64,000 bases of DNA from Calditrichia bacterium (GTDB lineage: Bacteria; Calditrichota; Calditrichia; RBG-13-44-9; J075). A program made the translations under genes and the position numbers. Shown here piece by piece: positions 45,107 through 54,721 of the stretch; the stretch's first letter is position 1, and every line of letters begins with the position of its first letter. The stretch covers positions 378,321 to 442,320 of the forward strand of contig JANQRS010000011.1 of the NCBI GenBank assembly GCA_028284445.1, given 5' to 3'. The notes beneath the pieces are model-generated. The model did not search any database. It was not told where the DNA came from and worked only from the letters and a program-made list of their open reading frames with translations.

Positions 45107-46231
45107 TTACTTGGACAGCGCCACATCCATCCACACCGCAAGAACCAATACTACCCCGCGTGCAACATATTTGAACTCCGGGGCAACTGCCATCAACGTC
45201 ATACCGTTTAGCAAGCTTGCCATAATCAACGCACCAAAGAGAACCCCGACGACCTTTCCGCGTCCACCATTGAGGCTGGTGCCCCCAATGACACAGGCCG
45301 CAATTGCATCGAGCTCCATTAAGTCACCGACAGTTGTCGTAGACGCCCCGGCATAGGCTGTTTGCATGTAGCCGGTCAGGGCAACAATTCCCCCCATTAG
45401 CGCAAAGGCGGTAATGATTACCCGTTGGACTGGAATACCGGACAGCAATGCCGCTTCCTCATTGCCACCGATGGCATAAAGGTGCCTGCCAAAAGGTGTA
45501 TGCTGGGTAATCACATGCACGACAAAAGCGACCACTCCGAGGATGACAACCGAGAGCGGCACCCCGCGGAACTGATTGAGCACGATAACAAAAAGCAAAA
45601 TAATTTGAGCGGCCACAAAGAGCTTCAGAAAGGTCATTTCGCCATCATCGACCTGGAAATTGTGCTTCAGTCGCTGCCGCCGGGACTTCAGGTGAGACAA
45701 CACCAATGCCCCAACGATGAGCGCAGCAAGCGCGTAACCACCCCATGCCGGCAGATAGTAGGTGGTTAGGGCTGAGTAGAGATTGATCTCTGTGCCGTGA
45801 GTAACAGGAACTGTTGAATTTTGAATCACCAGCCAAAAGAGCCCCTTAAAACTGAGGAGTCCACCAAGGGTAATAATAAATGCCGGGACCTTTTGCCGGA
45901 CGATCAGGGTCCCCATCAATGACCAGATGATCAGTGCGACAACCACGCCAGCGGCCATCGCCGCAATCGCCGGCCAGTGATAGTGGAAAACCAAAACGCT
46001 GCCGATACCACCGATCAATCCGACTCCGCTTCCAACAGACAAGTCTATCTGACGCGGCAACAAAACCAGGAGCATACCCAATGCCAGGGTGGCGGTGACT
46101 GCCAATTCAATGGAAAGCAAAGACAGATTCCGCGCGCTCAGAAAGGTGTCGGACATCAGCGCAAAGGATAGCCAAATCAGGATAAGGGCAATTAGCAGCG
46201 AAAAATTGCGAATAGAAATCTTGTTTTGCAT
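45107..46231 (-). CDS. xylH: Pentose ABC importer permease (XylH-like)
   Basis: 374 residues with about ten hydrophobic segments. Family signatures are LLVLLPRQIDLSVGSGVGLIGG, VPAFIITLGGLLSFKGLFWLV, HTPFGRHLYAIGGNEEAALLSGI and LDAIAACVIGGTSLNGGRGKVVGVLFGALIMA. It forms the membrane channel with XylG-type ATPase subunits. Gene order binding protein, ATPase, permease matches xylFGH; the permease starts 29 bases after the ATPase stop. Its stop is three bases from the convergent GNAT stop. Confidence 0.92.
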   Translation of the reverse strand: MQNKISIRNFSLLIALILIWLSFALMSDTFLSARNLSLLSIELAVTATLALGMLLVLLPRQIDLSVGSGVGLIGGIGSVLVFHYHWPAIAAMAAGVVVALIIWSLMGTLIVRQKVPAFIITLGGLLSFKGLFWLVIQNSTVPVTHGTEINLYSALTTYYLPAWGGYALAALIVGALVLSHLKSRRQRLKHNFQVDDGEMTFLKLFVAAQIILLFVIVLNQFRGVPLSVVILGVVAFVVHVITQHTPFGRHLYAIGGNEEAALLSGIPVQRVIITAFALMGGIVALTGYMQTAYAGASTTTVGDLMELDAIAACVIGGTSLNGGRGKVVGVLFGALIMASLLNGMTLMAVAPEFKYVARGVVLVLAVWMDVALSK

Positions 46232-46260
46232 TCGGTAGTCCCGTTTGTGTTGAACTAATG

Positions 46261-47781
46261 CTATCGATGGTGCTTCATTGCGGCCGCTAGTATTGCTTCC
46301 TGGCTGGCATCTTCGCGTGTAAACACACCACCGATCTGGCCTTCGCTGAGGATAATCATGCGGTCACTCATGCCCATCAACTCCGGCAATTCACTGGAAA
46401 CAAGCAAGACCGCTTTGCCTTCACTTGTGAGCTTATTGATCATTTCATAGACTTCCAGCTTTGCGCCAACATCAATACCGCGTGTCGGCTCGTCGAGGAA
46501 TACGACAGATGGCTCCGTCATTAAGCCTTTACCGATAACCGCTTTTTGTTGATTTCCGCCCGACAAACTGCCAACAACCGTTTCCAGTCCCGGGGCGCGA
46601 ATGCCCAGCAAGTCAAAAAAGGTCTGATTCTCACGAATTTCACTATTTCTGTCAATGAGCAGTTGTTTCTTAAAAGTCTTCAGCGAGGCAATCGACAAAT
46701 TAAAACCAATGTGTTGCTCAAGGAAGAGACCGTAGCGCTTCCGGTCTTCACTAATGAGGATCATACCGCGCTCAATAGCGGTGCCGGGGGAGTGAGCGCT
46801 CAGCGGCTTTCCATCGAGTAGCACTTCGCCGCTTTCCCGTTCTCCATACGCGCCAAAAAGATGCATCAACAATTCCGTTCGACCCGCGCCCATCAAACCG
46901 CCAATACCGAGCACTTCGCCGCCGCGTAATTCAAAACTCACATCGGTCAGCACCGGATGCGGCCGGTTTCGGTCTGACACATTGAGATTGTTGACGGACA
47001 GCTTCACCTCACCTGGTGTAGAAACGCGACGTGGAAAAAGGTCTGTAATTTCCCGGCCAACCATGTGGCGAATCACTTCATTTTTGTCCGTTTCCGAAGC
47101 GCGCAGGGTGGCAATGCTTTCACCATCGCGAAGCACGGTGATCCGATCACTAATCGCAAACACCTCGTCGAGCTTATGGGAAATATAAACGCAGGTAATG
47201 CCGCTTTTCCTCAGGCCGCGGACAATATCCAGCAGGATCTCTACTTCAACCTCGGTTAAGGCGGCAGTCGGCTCGTCCAGCAATAGAATTCGGGAGTTTT
47301 TTGAAAGCGCTTTGACGATTTCAACCAATTGCTGCTCACCAACGCCCAGGTCGACGATTAGGGCGGTTGGATCGAGTTTCAGGTTGTATTGATCAAGTAA
47401 TTTGCGGGTATCTGAATAGACCTGATTCCAGTCAATACGCCCGAAACGAGTCGGTTCAGCGCCAAGAAAGATATTTTCAGCGACCGTCATTTCCTGCACC
47501 AGCGCCAATTCCTGGTATATGACTGAAATCCCGGCACTTTCAGCATCAGCGGTGGTTGCAAAGGCATGCACCTTACCGTCGATAAAAATCTCGCCCTCAT
47601 AACTGCCTTGGGCATGAATACCCGAGAGAATTTTGATGAGCGTTGATTTTCCGGCGCCATTTTCGCCGCAGATGGAATGAATTTCTCCTGCCTGCAAATC
47701 AAAGCTGACGTTGTTGAGGGCAATCACCCCGGGAAATCGTTTGGTTACATTCTTGAGCTGTAGTTGAGCAGTATCCGTCAT
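46261..47781 (-). CDS. xylG: Pentose ABC importer ATPase (XylG-like)
   Basis: 506 residues with two tandem ABC domains. The first has GENGAGKST, a degenerate signature VGEQQLVEI and LLLDEPTAAL. The second has a degenerate Walker A region (GGLMGAGRTELL) but an intact LSGGNQQKAVIGKGL signature and VFLDEPTRGIDVGAK. This arrangement is standard for the sugar-import (CUT2) family. It energises uptake through the adjacent XylH-like permease. 84 bases separate it from the upstream binding-protein gene. Confidence 0.94.
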   Translation of the reverse strand: MTDTAQLQLKNVTKRFPGVIALNNVSFDLQAGEIHSICGENGAGKSTLIKILSGIHAQGSYEGEIFIDGKVHAFATTADAESAGISVIYQELALVQEMTVAENIFLGAEPTRFGRIDWNQVYSDTRKLLDQYNLKLDPTALIVDLGVGEQQLVEIVKALSKNSRILLLDEPTAALTEVEVEILLDIVRGLRKSGITCVYISHKLDEVFAISDRITVLRDGESIATLRASETDKNEVIRHMVGREITDLFPRRVSTPGEVKLSVNNLNVSDRNRPHPVLTDVSFELRGGEVLGIGGLMGAGRTELLMHLFGAYGERESGEVLLDGKPLSAHSPGTAIERGMILISEDRKRYGLFLEQHIGFNLSIASLKTFKKQLLIDRNSEIRENQTFFDLLGIRAPGLETVVGSLSGGNQQKAVIGKGLMTEPSVVFLDEPTRGIDVGAKLEVYEMINKLTSEGKAVLLVSSELPELMGMSDRMIILSEGQIGGVFTREDASQEAILAAAMKHHR

Positions 47782-47865
47782 TTCGGTCTATGTATTAAGA
47801 TCAGACGCTGACATATCACATTGACATGCCATCAGTTATCGATGCGGGGAATCCCGGCTGGTTGA

Positions 47866-48945
47866 TTAGTTCCGGGCAGGACGCTCAGCTTCGGGCACAT
47901 TTTTATATACTTCTTCGAAAGGATGGAAATTCGCTTGTATAACTGTTTCCACCATATTCTCTTTTGAGACAGCCACAACATCCAGCAGTATGGAAGGGAC
48001 ATCTACCTTCTCATTATTAATACCTTTGCTGGCGATCAAAGGCTTTCGCTTTCCTAACGCCACAGCAGCCTCTGCTGCCCGGGTTGCCAGTTCCTTGAGC
48101 GGCTTGTAGATGGTCATGGCTTGTGTGCCGCTAACAATGCGCTGACAAGCGACCAAATCCGCATCCTGGCCGGTTACCAGAATCTTTCCGGCTACACCTT
48201 CTTCCAGCAGCGCCTGAATGGCACCACCGGCAGTGCCGTCGTTTGACGCGAGTATGGCATCGAAGCGGGTACCATGGCGGGTAATTGCAGCATTGGTGAT
48301 TTTCTTCGCCTGCTCAGGCTTCCAGTTCTCTGCCCAGTCTTCATGGATGACTTCGATATCGCCTCGCTCGATATATGGCCGAAGCACATTGTCCTGACCT
48401 TCTTTGAACAGATAGGCATTGTTATCGGTATTGGCGCCGTAAATTCGAACGATTTTGCCTTTGCCGGGAACAGGCAGGTTGTCGACAAGATAACGGGCCT
48501 GGGCTTCACCAACCTTTACGTTGTCGAAGGAGATATAAAGGTCCAAATCGCAACCGGTGATCATGCGGTCATAGGCAATCACAGGCGTGCCGGACTCATG
48601 AGCGAGATTCACAGCTTTGGCCATCGCTGCACCATTGTGCGGAACAATAACCAGTACATCGACATTGTTGCTTAGCAGCGACTGTACGTCCTGCATTTGC
48701 CGGGTATCGTCGCTATTGGCAGACTGCACAAATACCTCAGCACCGAGGCTTTCAGCCGTCGCGCGAAACACATCGCGATCGCGCTGCCAGCGGGCTTCTT
48801 TCTGCGTATCCATCGAAAAACCGATGCGAAGGTTATCGCGTGTATTGTCTGCGCTGCTGTTGCTATTTGCATCTCGCGACAGCGTCAATCCAATCAGCAA
48901 GCTCAACAGTAGTGAAGCAATTACCAATCCGATTCTTAATTTCAT
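47866..48945 (-). CDS. xylF: Pentose ABC importer binding protein (XylF-like)
   Basis: 359 residues with an N-terminal hydrophobic signal (about 5-22). Conserved XylF-type segments are ARWQRDRDVFRATAESLGAEVFVQSAN, VDVLVIVPHNG, YDRMITGCDLDLYISFDNVKVGE, AILASNDGTAGGAIQALLEEG and GQDADLVACQRIVSGTQAMTIYKPL. These make D-xylose (or a related pentose) the best ligand prediction. AGAGG lies six bases before the ATG. It starts 14 bases after the stop of an exported protein of unknown function, which therefore probably heads the operon. Confidence 0.93.
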   Translation of the reverse strand: MKLRIGLVIASLLLSLLIGLTLSRDANSNSSADNTRDNLRIGFSMDTQKEARWQRDRDVFRATAESLGAEVFVQSANSDDTRQMQDVQSLLSNNVDVLVIVPHNGAAMAKAVNLAHESGTPVIAYDRMITGCDLDLYISFDNVKVGEAQARYLVDNLPVPGKGKIVRIYGANTDNNAYLFKEGQDNVLRPYIERGDIEVIHEDWAENWKPEQAKKITNAAITRHGTRFDAILASNDGTAGGAIQALLEEGVAGKILVTGQDADLVACQRIVSGTQAMTIYKPLKELATRAAEAAVALGKRKPLIASKGINNEKVDVPSILLDVVAVSKENMVETVIQANFHPFEEVYKNVPEAERPARN

Positions 48946-48959
48946 TCGTTACCTCTGGG

Positions 48960-49784
48960 TTAATTGAGAGCCATTCCAAAACCGAGCGTCCCTGCCAAGC
49001 GACCGTCATTCCCTTCAACATCTAAATTGTTTGCGTAGAACCTCGCGCCGAAGAAGAATGCAAATCTACGAGACGGTATGTAGTTATGCACTTCAAGCGA
49101 AAATGATAGCGGGAAATTGAGTTCAGTCATCGATTGTGAAGATGTCTGATTGTTGCCATCCAAAATGCGCGACGCAACCGAGTAAACGCCGGCATTGACG
49201 GTGTAGACGACGTCGTATGTGCCGCGGCGAAGAAAGCCGCCGATACCGAGTTCACCGCCGGATGATTCAAAAACATTGCTGGCATTGGTCCCATCAGGAG
49301 CATCAACAGAGACCGTTTTTCTTCCACTAGCTATCGTTACATGCATAATACTGTTGTTAATTTGCGGCGGTGTATAGCGAAAGCGCATACCGAATCTTTC
49401 CGGACGTTTCGTGACCCCTCGAAAATACATCATAAATCGCCTATGACCGGGTTTCTCCACATATTTCCTGTGAACCGGAAACGAGGCATCCTTAAATTCC
49501 AGGCGAACGGCCATCGGACCATTATCTGACCTGGTCACGCCGCTAACAAGGGACTCTACCTGATTTGCCAGCTCCTGATCATCTGTGTCAAGACTCAGCA
49601 TTACGTTAAAACGAACCACCCTGCCGTCAGACAGCCAGACACCCCAGCTCTCAGCAGCTGAAATATTGACGGACAAACTATCTCCGTTCTCCAGAGCAAT
49701 GAGCGCCGGCGATTCGGCAATCATCCCGGAAGCAGTCATCAAAATGATCACCAACAGCCACCGCTTTAAAGACACAATCAACAC
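48960..49784 (-). CDS. Exported protein of unknown function, head of the xyl operon
   Basis: 274 residues using a GTG start at 49784, chosen because GGAGG lies six bases upstream and the chain then begins with a signal sequence (KRWLLVIILMTASGMIAES). A longer frame opens 34 codons earlier without a ribosome-binding site. The mature part is beta-rich (ALENGDSLSVNISAAESWGVWLSDGRVV, RRFMMYFRGVTKRPERFGMRFRY). The last third, with alternating hydrophobic residues (FSLEVHNYIPSRRFAFFFGARFYANNL, GRLAGTLGFGMALN), could be a small barrel or a beta sandwich. No family was recognised. It may be an outer-membrane component of pentose uptake. Confidence 0.65.
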   Translation of the reverse strand: MLIVSLKRWLLVIILMTASGMIAESPALIALENGDSLSVNISAAESWGVWLSDGRVVRFNVMLSLDTDDQELANQVESLVSGVTRSDNGPMAVRLEFKDASFPVHRKYVEKPGHRRFMMYFRGVTKRPERFGMRFRYTPPQINNSIMHVTIASGRKTVSVDAPDGTNASNVFESSGGELGIGGFLRRGTYDVVYTVNAGVYSVASRILDGNNQTSSQSMTELNFPLSFSLEVHNYIPSRRFAFFFGARFYANNLDVEGNDGRLAGTLGFGMALN

Positions 49785-49857
49785 TACGAACCTCCTTTTT
49801 CTCCCTTCAAACCACACAAAAAGTATCCAAATCGAACAAGATGTTTCTACGCAACAG

Positions 49858-49886
49858 ATACTAACGAATTCATTATTTAAAATCAA
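49858..49886 (-). promoter_or_regulatory. Promoter of the exported protein-xylFGH operon
   Basis: On the minus strand TTGATT, 17 bases, TAGTAT, about 75 bases before the GTG start. It is the best candidate promoter in this divergent intergenic region. Confidence 0.5.
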
Positions 49887-50048
49887 GGACTTAGCCGGGC
49901 AAAATTCGCCATTTTTTTTCTATAAAAGCGCGGCAATATCTTGACATTAAGGACAGTTTTCACGAAGTTGAAGCGCCTTCAATTCAATCAACTGGAGGAA
50001 TTGCCGGCTCCGGCATGCAATAGAATAAGTTTACAACGACTACTACAT

Positions 50049-51611
50049 ATGTCCTTTTGTCATATATATCAAAAACCAATCTCGCTTCTGATTACGGCTG
50101 CCCTGGCGATACTCATGGTCGCCGGCTGCGAATCAGCCCCTTCGGAAGCGCCCCGCTCAGACCTGATCGAACCCGAAGCCCAAATACTCGCCAAAGTTGC
50201 TGACAGGGTCATTACAGTAGATGAATTTATCCGTCGCGCCGAGTATACGATTCGACCGCCGTACTGTGATTCCAATACTCCCTTTCACAAGAAAATCATC
50301 CTCAATTCGCTTATTGCTGAAAAACTCTTTGCCATCGAAGCGGGTGGCGACAACCTGTTCATCAGTAGTGAGCAAGCAAAGAACTACCTGCAAGGACGGC
50401 AGGAACAAGCCATGCGCAAGTGGCAATATTACCAGCAGGCGCATCAGAAAGTCGAGCTGGACACACAAAAGCTTGCAAGGGTAGTTCACTATATGGGGCG
50501 TAAATATGAGGTCCAATACGTCAACATCGATACTGAGGAAAAAGCGCTCGAATTTCAAGCCCGTCTGGATACTGACGAAAGAGGCTTTGAGGAAATTTTA
50601 AAAACCGACTATGGACTCAGCGAAATCCCGAAACGTGACATTGAATGGAATAGCCTTGAAACAGGTCCCATCCTTGACACCTTCTTTACAGAGCCATTGA
50701 AAAAGGGCCAGGTGTTAGGTCCGTTGCAAACAGACAATGGGCACTACTTATTCGTGCAGGTCAAAGGCTGGAAAAACACCCCCGCAATTACCAATCAGCA
50801 AATAGCTGAGCGCGTAGACAATGTTGCAAAACATTATACCGGTAAGGCAGCAACGAACCTCTATGACGACTATGTCCGGGAGGTAATGCGCGGCAAGCAG
50901 CTGCGTTTTGATCGGCAGACATTTTTTGCCCTCGCAAACATACTCGGTCCGATCTACCTGAAGAGCTGGCAACAGAAAGAAGAGCTGCTGGAAGGTGGAA
51001 TATGGCATGGACATGAACGGGGCGATGATATCAATTGGGACACCATGCGCCCGCGCCTGGAGACGCTCTATCCGCAAACACTGTTTACGATTTCCGGCGA
51101 AGCCTGGACCGTTGAAGACTTGCTTGCCGAGATGCGCGTGCATCCCCTGGTTTTCCGCGAAACCCAAATTAAGAACGAAGACTTCGGCGAACAGCTCCAA
51201 TATGCGATCATGGACCTGATTCGCGATCGTTTTCTGACGGAAAAGGCTTATGAAGCAGGCTATGACAAGCTTGGCATTGTAACAAGAAATCTCGATATGT
51301 GGCGAGATAGCATGAACAGCCTCAACCACAAAGCCACACTGCTGGCGCGCGCCGAAGCCGACAGCCTATATGAGGAGAGCTTCCTTAAGGCAATTACAGA
51401 AGTTCTCGATCCGCTGGTCGATTCTTTACAGACCAAATATTCTGATCAAATCATCATAGATACGGACGCTTTCAACAGCATAACCTTAACGCGCACGGCA
51501 ATGGTTGCAACTGACACAAATGTCCCTTATAAGACAGTTGTGCCACTCTTCCCGCTACTGACCACTGACCACTGGCTTGACTACGGGCGTAAAATGGAGA
51601 AAACCGAATGA
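50049..51611 (+). CDS. PpiC-type peptidyl-prolyl isomerase lipoprotein
   Basis: 520 residues from ATG 50049, chosen because the chain then begins with a signal ending LMVAGC, a good lipobox; upstream codons encode no recognisable extension. Residues about 35-120 form a SurA-N-like helical domain (LAKVADRVITVDEFIRRAEY). Residues about 130-245 form a parvulin (rotamase) domain (YEVQYVNIDTEEKALEFQARL, LKKGQVLGPLQTDNGHYLFVQVKGW), and a helical C-terminal domain follows. Parvulin chaperones of this kind help outer-membrane or exported proteins fold. The last codons overlap the alpha-mannosidase start (ATGA), so translation is coupled. A duplicated heptamer (ACTGACC) lies in the final coding stretch. 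Confidence 0.85.
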   Translation: MSFCHIYQKPISLLITAALAILMVAGCESAPSEAPRSDLIEPEAQILAKVADRVITVDEFIRRAEYTIRPPYCDSNTPFHKKIILNSLIAEKLFAIEAGGDNLFISSEQAKNYLQGRQEQAMRKWQYYQQAHQKVELDTQKLARVVHYMGRKYEVQYVNIDTEEKALEFQARLDTDERGFEEILKTDYGLSEIPKRDIEWNSLETGPILDTFFTEPLKKGQVLGPLQTDNGHYLFVQVKGWKNTPAITNQQIAERVDNVAKHYTGKAATNLYDDYVREVMRGKQLRFDRQTFFALANILGPIYLKSWQQKEELLEGGIWHGHERGDDINWDTMRPRLETLYPQTLFTISGEAWTVEDLLAEMRVHPLVFRETQIKNEDFGEQLQYAIMDLIRDRFLTEKAYEAGYDKLGIVTRNLDMWRDSMNSLNHKATLLARAEADSLYEESFLKAITEVLDPLVDSLQTKYSDQIIIDTDAFNSITLTRTAMVATDTNVPYKTVVPLFPLLTTDHWLDYGRKMEKTE

Positions 51612-54600
51612 CACCAAAAGAACGCAAATTATTTGAACACCAGATCGCAAAATTTTCCGAGCGCCTGAAAGAACACATCTATGACAATGAAGTGACGCTG
51701 GACGCCACGATTCGTGAAACAGAAAAGCACAACCCGCCATTCAAAGATCGCAAAACCGGAAAACACAAAACCATAAAGGTAGGGGAAACCTGGGGCAGCA
51801 ACTGGGATCAAGCCTGGTTTCACATTTCCGGAAAAGTACCGAGCCACTTTAAAGGCCGCATTGTGGTAGCGCGCATTGATGTGGGCGGCGAAGCATGCAT
51901 TTTTGACAACAAGGGTGTGCCGATTCAGGGCCTTAGTATCCACTCGTTTTGGGTCATCCCTTTTCTCAGGAATCGGTACGAGATTACGCGCAAATCCAAC
52001 GGGAAAGAGAAAGTAGACTTTTGGGTGGATGCAACCGCTATGCAGTTGTTCGGCTTACGCCTTGAACCCGACCCTCTGCCCGAAAATCCTAAGAAATATG
52101 GCCATTACGACGCAAAGGTTGGTGACCTGGCTTTGTGCACCTTTCGTGAAGACGTTTGGCATCTGCAGCAGGACGTAGCAGTTTTGGACAACCTGATGCG
52201 CGCCCTGCCGGAGAACAGTGTGCAACGCGCCAAAATTCTGCACGCCCTTCGTCAGGCAGCGGACAATTTCGACGAATCGGAAAAGACCGTGCGCCGGATT
52301 CGCAAAATACTCGGCAACGAACTAAATCGCCACAGCAGTGCCAGCGCACTAACGGCAACGGCCGTTGGTCATGCACACATCGATACTGCCTGGCTCTGGC
52401 CGCTGCATGAAACCATTAAGAAGTGTGCACGCACCTTCAGCACCCAGCTGCAGTTAATCGACAAATATCCCGGCTACGTATTCGGCTGTTCTCAGGCCCA
52501 GCATTATCAATACACGAAAGAGCACTACCCCGCGCTGTACAAAAAGATCAAAAAACAGGTTAAGGCCGGCAGGTGGGAAATTCAGGGCGGAATGTGGCTG
52601 GAAGCTGATTGCAACCTGATCAGTGGCGAATCGATGGTTCGCCAATTTATTCACGGGATGAATTTCTTTCTGGACGAGTTTGGTGTTCGCGTCAAGAATC
52701 TTTGGCTACCGGACGTCTTTGGTTACAGCGCGGCCATGCCGCAAATCCTGCAGAGATTTGGAATTGACCTGATGGTCACACAGAAGATTTCCTGGAGCCA
52801 GTTTAACAAGTTTCCACACCATTCATTTATTTGGCGCGGCATAGACGGCAGCGAAATCGTGGTTCATTTTCCGCCTGAGGACACCTACAATTCCGAAATG
52901 AAGCCGGAAGGCATGGTAAGAGCCCAGGAAAATTTTATTGAAAAAGGCGTTCTGGATGAATTCCTGGTCGTTTTCGGCGTTGGTGACGGCGGCGGCGGCC
53001 CAACCGAAGAGATCATGGAAAGTGCCTTGCGGCAGCGCAATCTGGAAGGCGTTCCCAAAGTCACATTTGACGCCGCCCAGAACATGCTGGAACGCCTCCT
53101 CGAGAACAAAGACCTTCTGAAGACCTGGGTTGGGGAACTGTACCTGGAATTCCACCGTGGCACCTTGACCACTCAGGCCCACAATAAAAAGATGAACCGC
53201 TACATGGAGCTCAAGCTGCGCGAGTTGGAGTTCCTTTACTCAGCCTTCTTGCCGGGCCAATATCCGAAAAAGGAATTTGACGGTATGTGGAAAACGGTCT
53301 TACTGAATCAGTTCCACGACATCATTCCGGGCAGCAGCATCAATCATGTTTACAAGGACAGTCATCGGGATTATGCAGAGCTCGCGAAAAAAGCTGACGA
53401 CCTCGATAAAGCTTTTCGTAAATCTCTCGGCAGTAGCAGAACCAAGCAGGTTGCGTTGGTAAACACCCTATCTTATCCATGGCAGCGGCCGGTTGCCCTG
53501 CCGGAAAATTGGAGCAAGAATGTTGTGGTCGATGGCGAGGGAATTGAATTACCGGTGCAGGTTGTTGGCAACACGCCATATGTTCTCGCTGAGCTTGGCG
53601 GCTTGCAGGCAACCACAATCAAGCTTGGGAAAACGCCGCAGCAGGCGCAAAGGAGTGACCCGGCAGCCCCCGCCAGCCTGGGCAAAGTCGTCTTCGAAAA
53701 CGATCTTGTCCGCTATGAATTCAACAAGACCGGCGGCATCAAGCGCGCGTACGATAAAACCGCAAAGCGCAATATTCTTACAAAAGGCAAGAGCGGGAAT
53801 GTCTTCAGCCTCTACGAAGATCGCCCCAATGACTGGGATGCATGGGATGTCGATATATTCTATGAGAACCAGTTCCGTGAGCATGCTGAATTAACCGGTT
53901 GGCGCCTGATCGCTGAGGGACCACTGATTTGGCAGTTACAACTCGATTTTAAAGTCAGCAACTCCACTATTTCACAAACTGTTACCCTGGCTGCAAATAG
54001 CAAACGTCTGGAGTTTACAACCAAGGTAAACTGGCATGAGCGCCACCGGATGCTGCGGGTTGGCTTTTGGGCAGATGTTGTCTCTGATCAGGCTTCATAT
54101 GAAATCCAGTATGGTGTTGTGCAGCGACCGACCCATCGCAACACCAGTTGGGACATGGCCAAGTTTGAGGTATGCGGGCACCGCTTTGCAGATCTTTCCG
54201 ATGATCTGTACGGTCTGGCAATCCTGAATGACTGTAAATACGGCCATAAAATTTATGACAACTTCATGGAGCTGAACTTATTGCGCTCGCCAACCATGCC
54301 CGATCCGGAAGCAGACCAAGGCGATCATGAATTCACGTATGCGATCCTGCCACATGAGGGCCCACTGCACAAATCCGAGGTGTTCAGCGAAGCAGCGCAG
54401 CTCAACCAGCCGGCCGTGCAATTAACAGGCGTCGATGCAAGCACCCTCAGCATGCCTTGTTCACTAGAGGGAGGCAGTGTGGTTCTGGAAGTGCTGAAGC
54501 AAGCCGAAAAGGATCGCAGCTATATTGTCCGGCTCTATGAAGCGCGTGGACTGAATACAAATTGTCAGCTCAGCCTTAACAAACCGTTCAAAGGACTGAT

Positions 54601-54709
54601 GGAAACCAACCTCCTTGAGGAAAATGAGGGGACACTCAAAACCAAAGACGGCCTCGCAAAACTGGCATTTAAACCATTTGAGATTAGAACTTTTCGCCTG
54701 ACCCGTTAA
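51608..54709 (+). CDS. GH38 alpha-mannosidase
   Basis: 1033 residues, typical length for bacterial cytosolic class II alpha-mannosidases. The N-terminal region (about 1-245) resembles the mannosidase accessory beta domain. The catalytic domain carries the zinc motif H257-x-D259 in HAHIDTAWLWPL and the nucleophile D369 in LPDVFGYSAAMPQ. The middle helical domain (about 525-600, FHDIIPGSSINHVYKD) and the beta-sandwich C-terminal domains complete the fold. No signal peptide is present, so it acts in the cytoplasm. The start overlaps the PpiC stop by four bases. The DUF2203 gene follows within 12 bases. Confidence 0.95.
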   Translation: MTPKERKLFEHQIAKFSERLKEHIYDNEVTLDATIRETEKHNPPFKDRKTGKHKTIKVGETWGSNWDQAWFHISGKVPSHFKGRIVVARIDVGGEACIFDNKGVPIQGLSIHSFWVIPFLRNRYEITRKSNGKEKVDFWVDATAMQLFGLRLEPDPLPENPKKYGHYDAKVGDLALCTFREDVWHLQQDVAVLDNLMRALPENSVQRAKILHALRQAADNFDESEKTVRRIRKILGNELNRHSSASALTATAVGHAHIDTAWLWPLHETIKKCARTFSTQLQLIDKYPGYVFGCSQAQHYQYTKEHYPALYKKIKKQVKAGRWEIQGGMWLEADCNLISGESMVRQFIHGMNFFLDEFGVRVKNLWLPDVFGYSAAMPQILQRFGIDLMVTQKISWSQFNKFPHHSFIWRGIDGSEIVVHFPPEDTYNSEMKPEGMVRAQENFIEKGVLDEFLVVFGVGDGGGGPTEEIMESALRQRNLEGVPKVTFDAAQNMLERLLENKDLLKTWVGELYLEFHRGTLTTQAHNKKMNRYMELKLRELEFLYSAFLPGQYPKKEFDGMWKTVLLNQFHDIIPGSSINHVYKDSHRDYAELAKKADDLDKAFRKSLGSSRTKQVALVNTLSYPWQRPVALPENWSKNVVVDGEGIELPVQVVGNTPYVLAELGGLQATTIKLGKTPQQAQRSDPAAPASLGKVVFENDLVRYEFNKTGGIKRAYDKTAKRNILTKGKSGNVFSLYEDRPNDWDAWDVDIFYENQFREHAELTGWRLIAEGPLIWQLQLDFKVSNSTISQTVTLAANSKRLEFTTKVNWHERHRMLRVGFWADVVSDQASYEIQYGVVQRPTHRNTSWDMAKFEVCGHRFADLSDDLYGLAILNDCKYGHKIYDNFMELNLLRSPTMPDPEADQGDHEFTYAILPHEGPLHKSEVFSEAAQLNQPAVQLTGVDASTLSMPCSLEGGSVVLEVLKQAEKDRSYIVRLYEARGLNTNCQLSLNKPFKGLMETNLLEENEGTLKTKDGLAKLAFKPFEIRTFRLTR

Positions 54710-54721
54710 TTGACCGAAGTT

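Noticed and set aside
49941-49969. TTGACA as the -35 of a PpiC promoter
   Set aside because: No acceptable -10 at 16-18 bases (the position reads GAAGTT).
53340-53618. Minus-strand frames inside the GH38 gene
   Set aside because: Antisense shadows of a clearly intact alpha-mannosidase.
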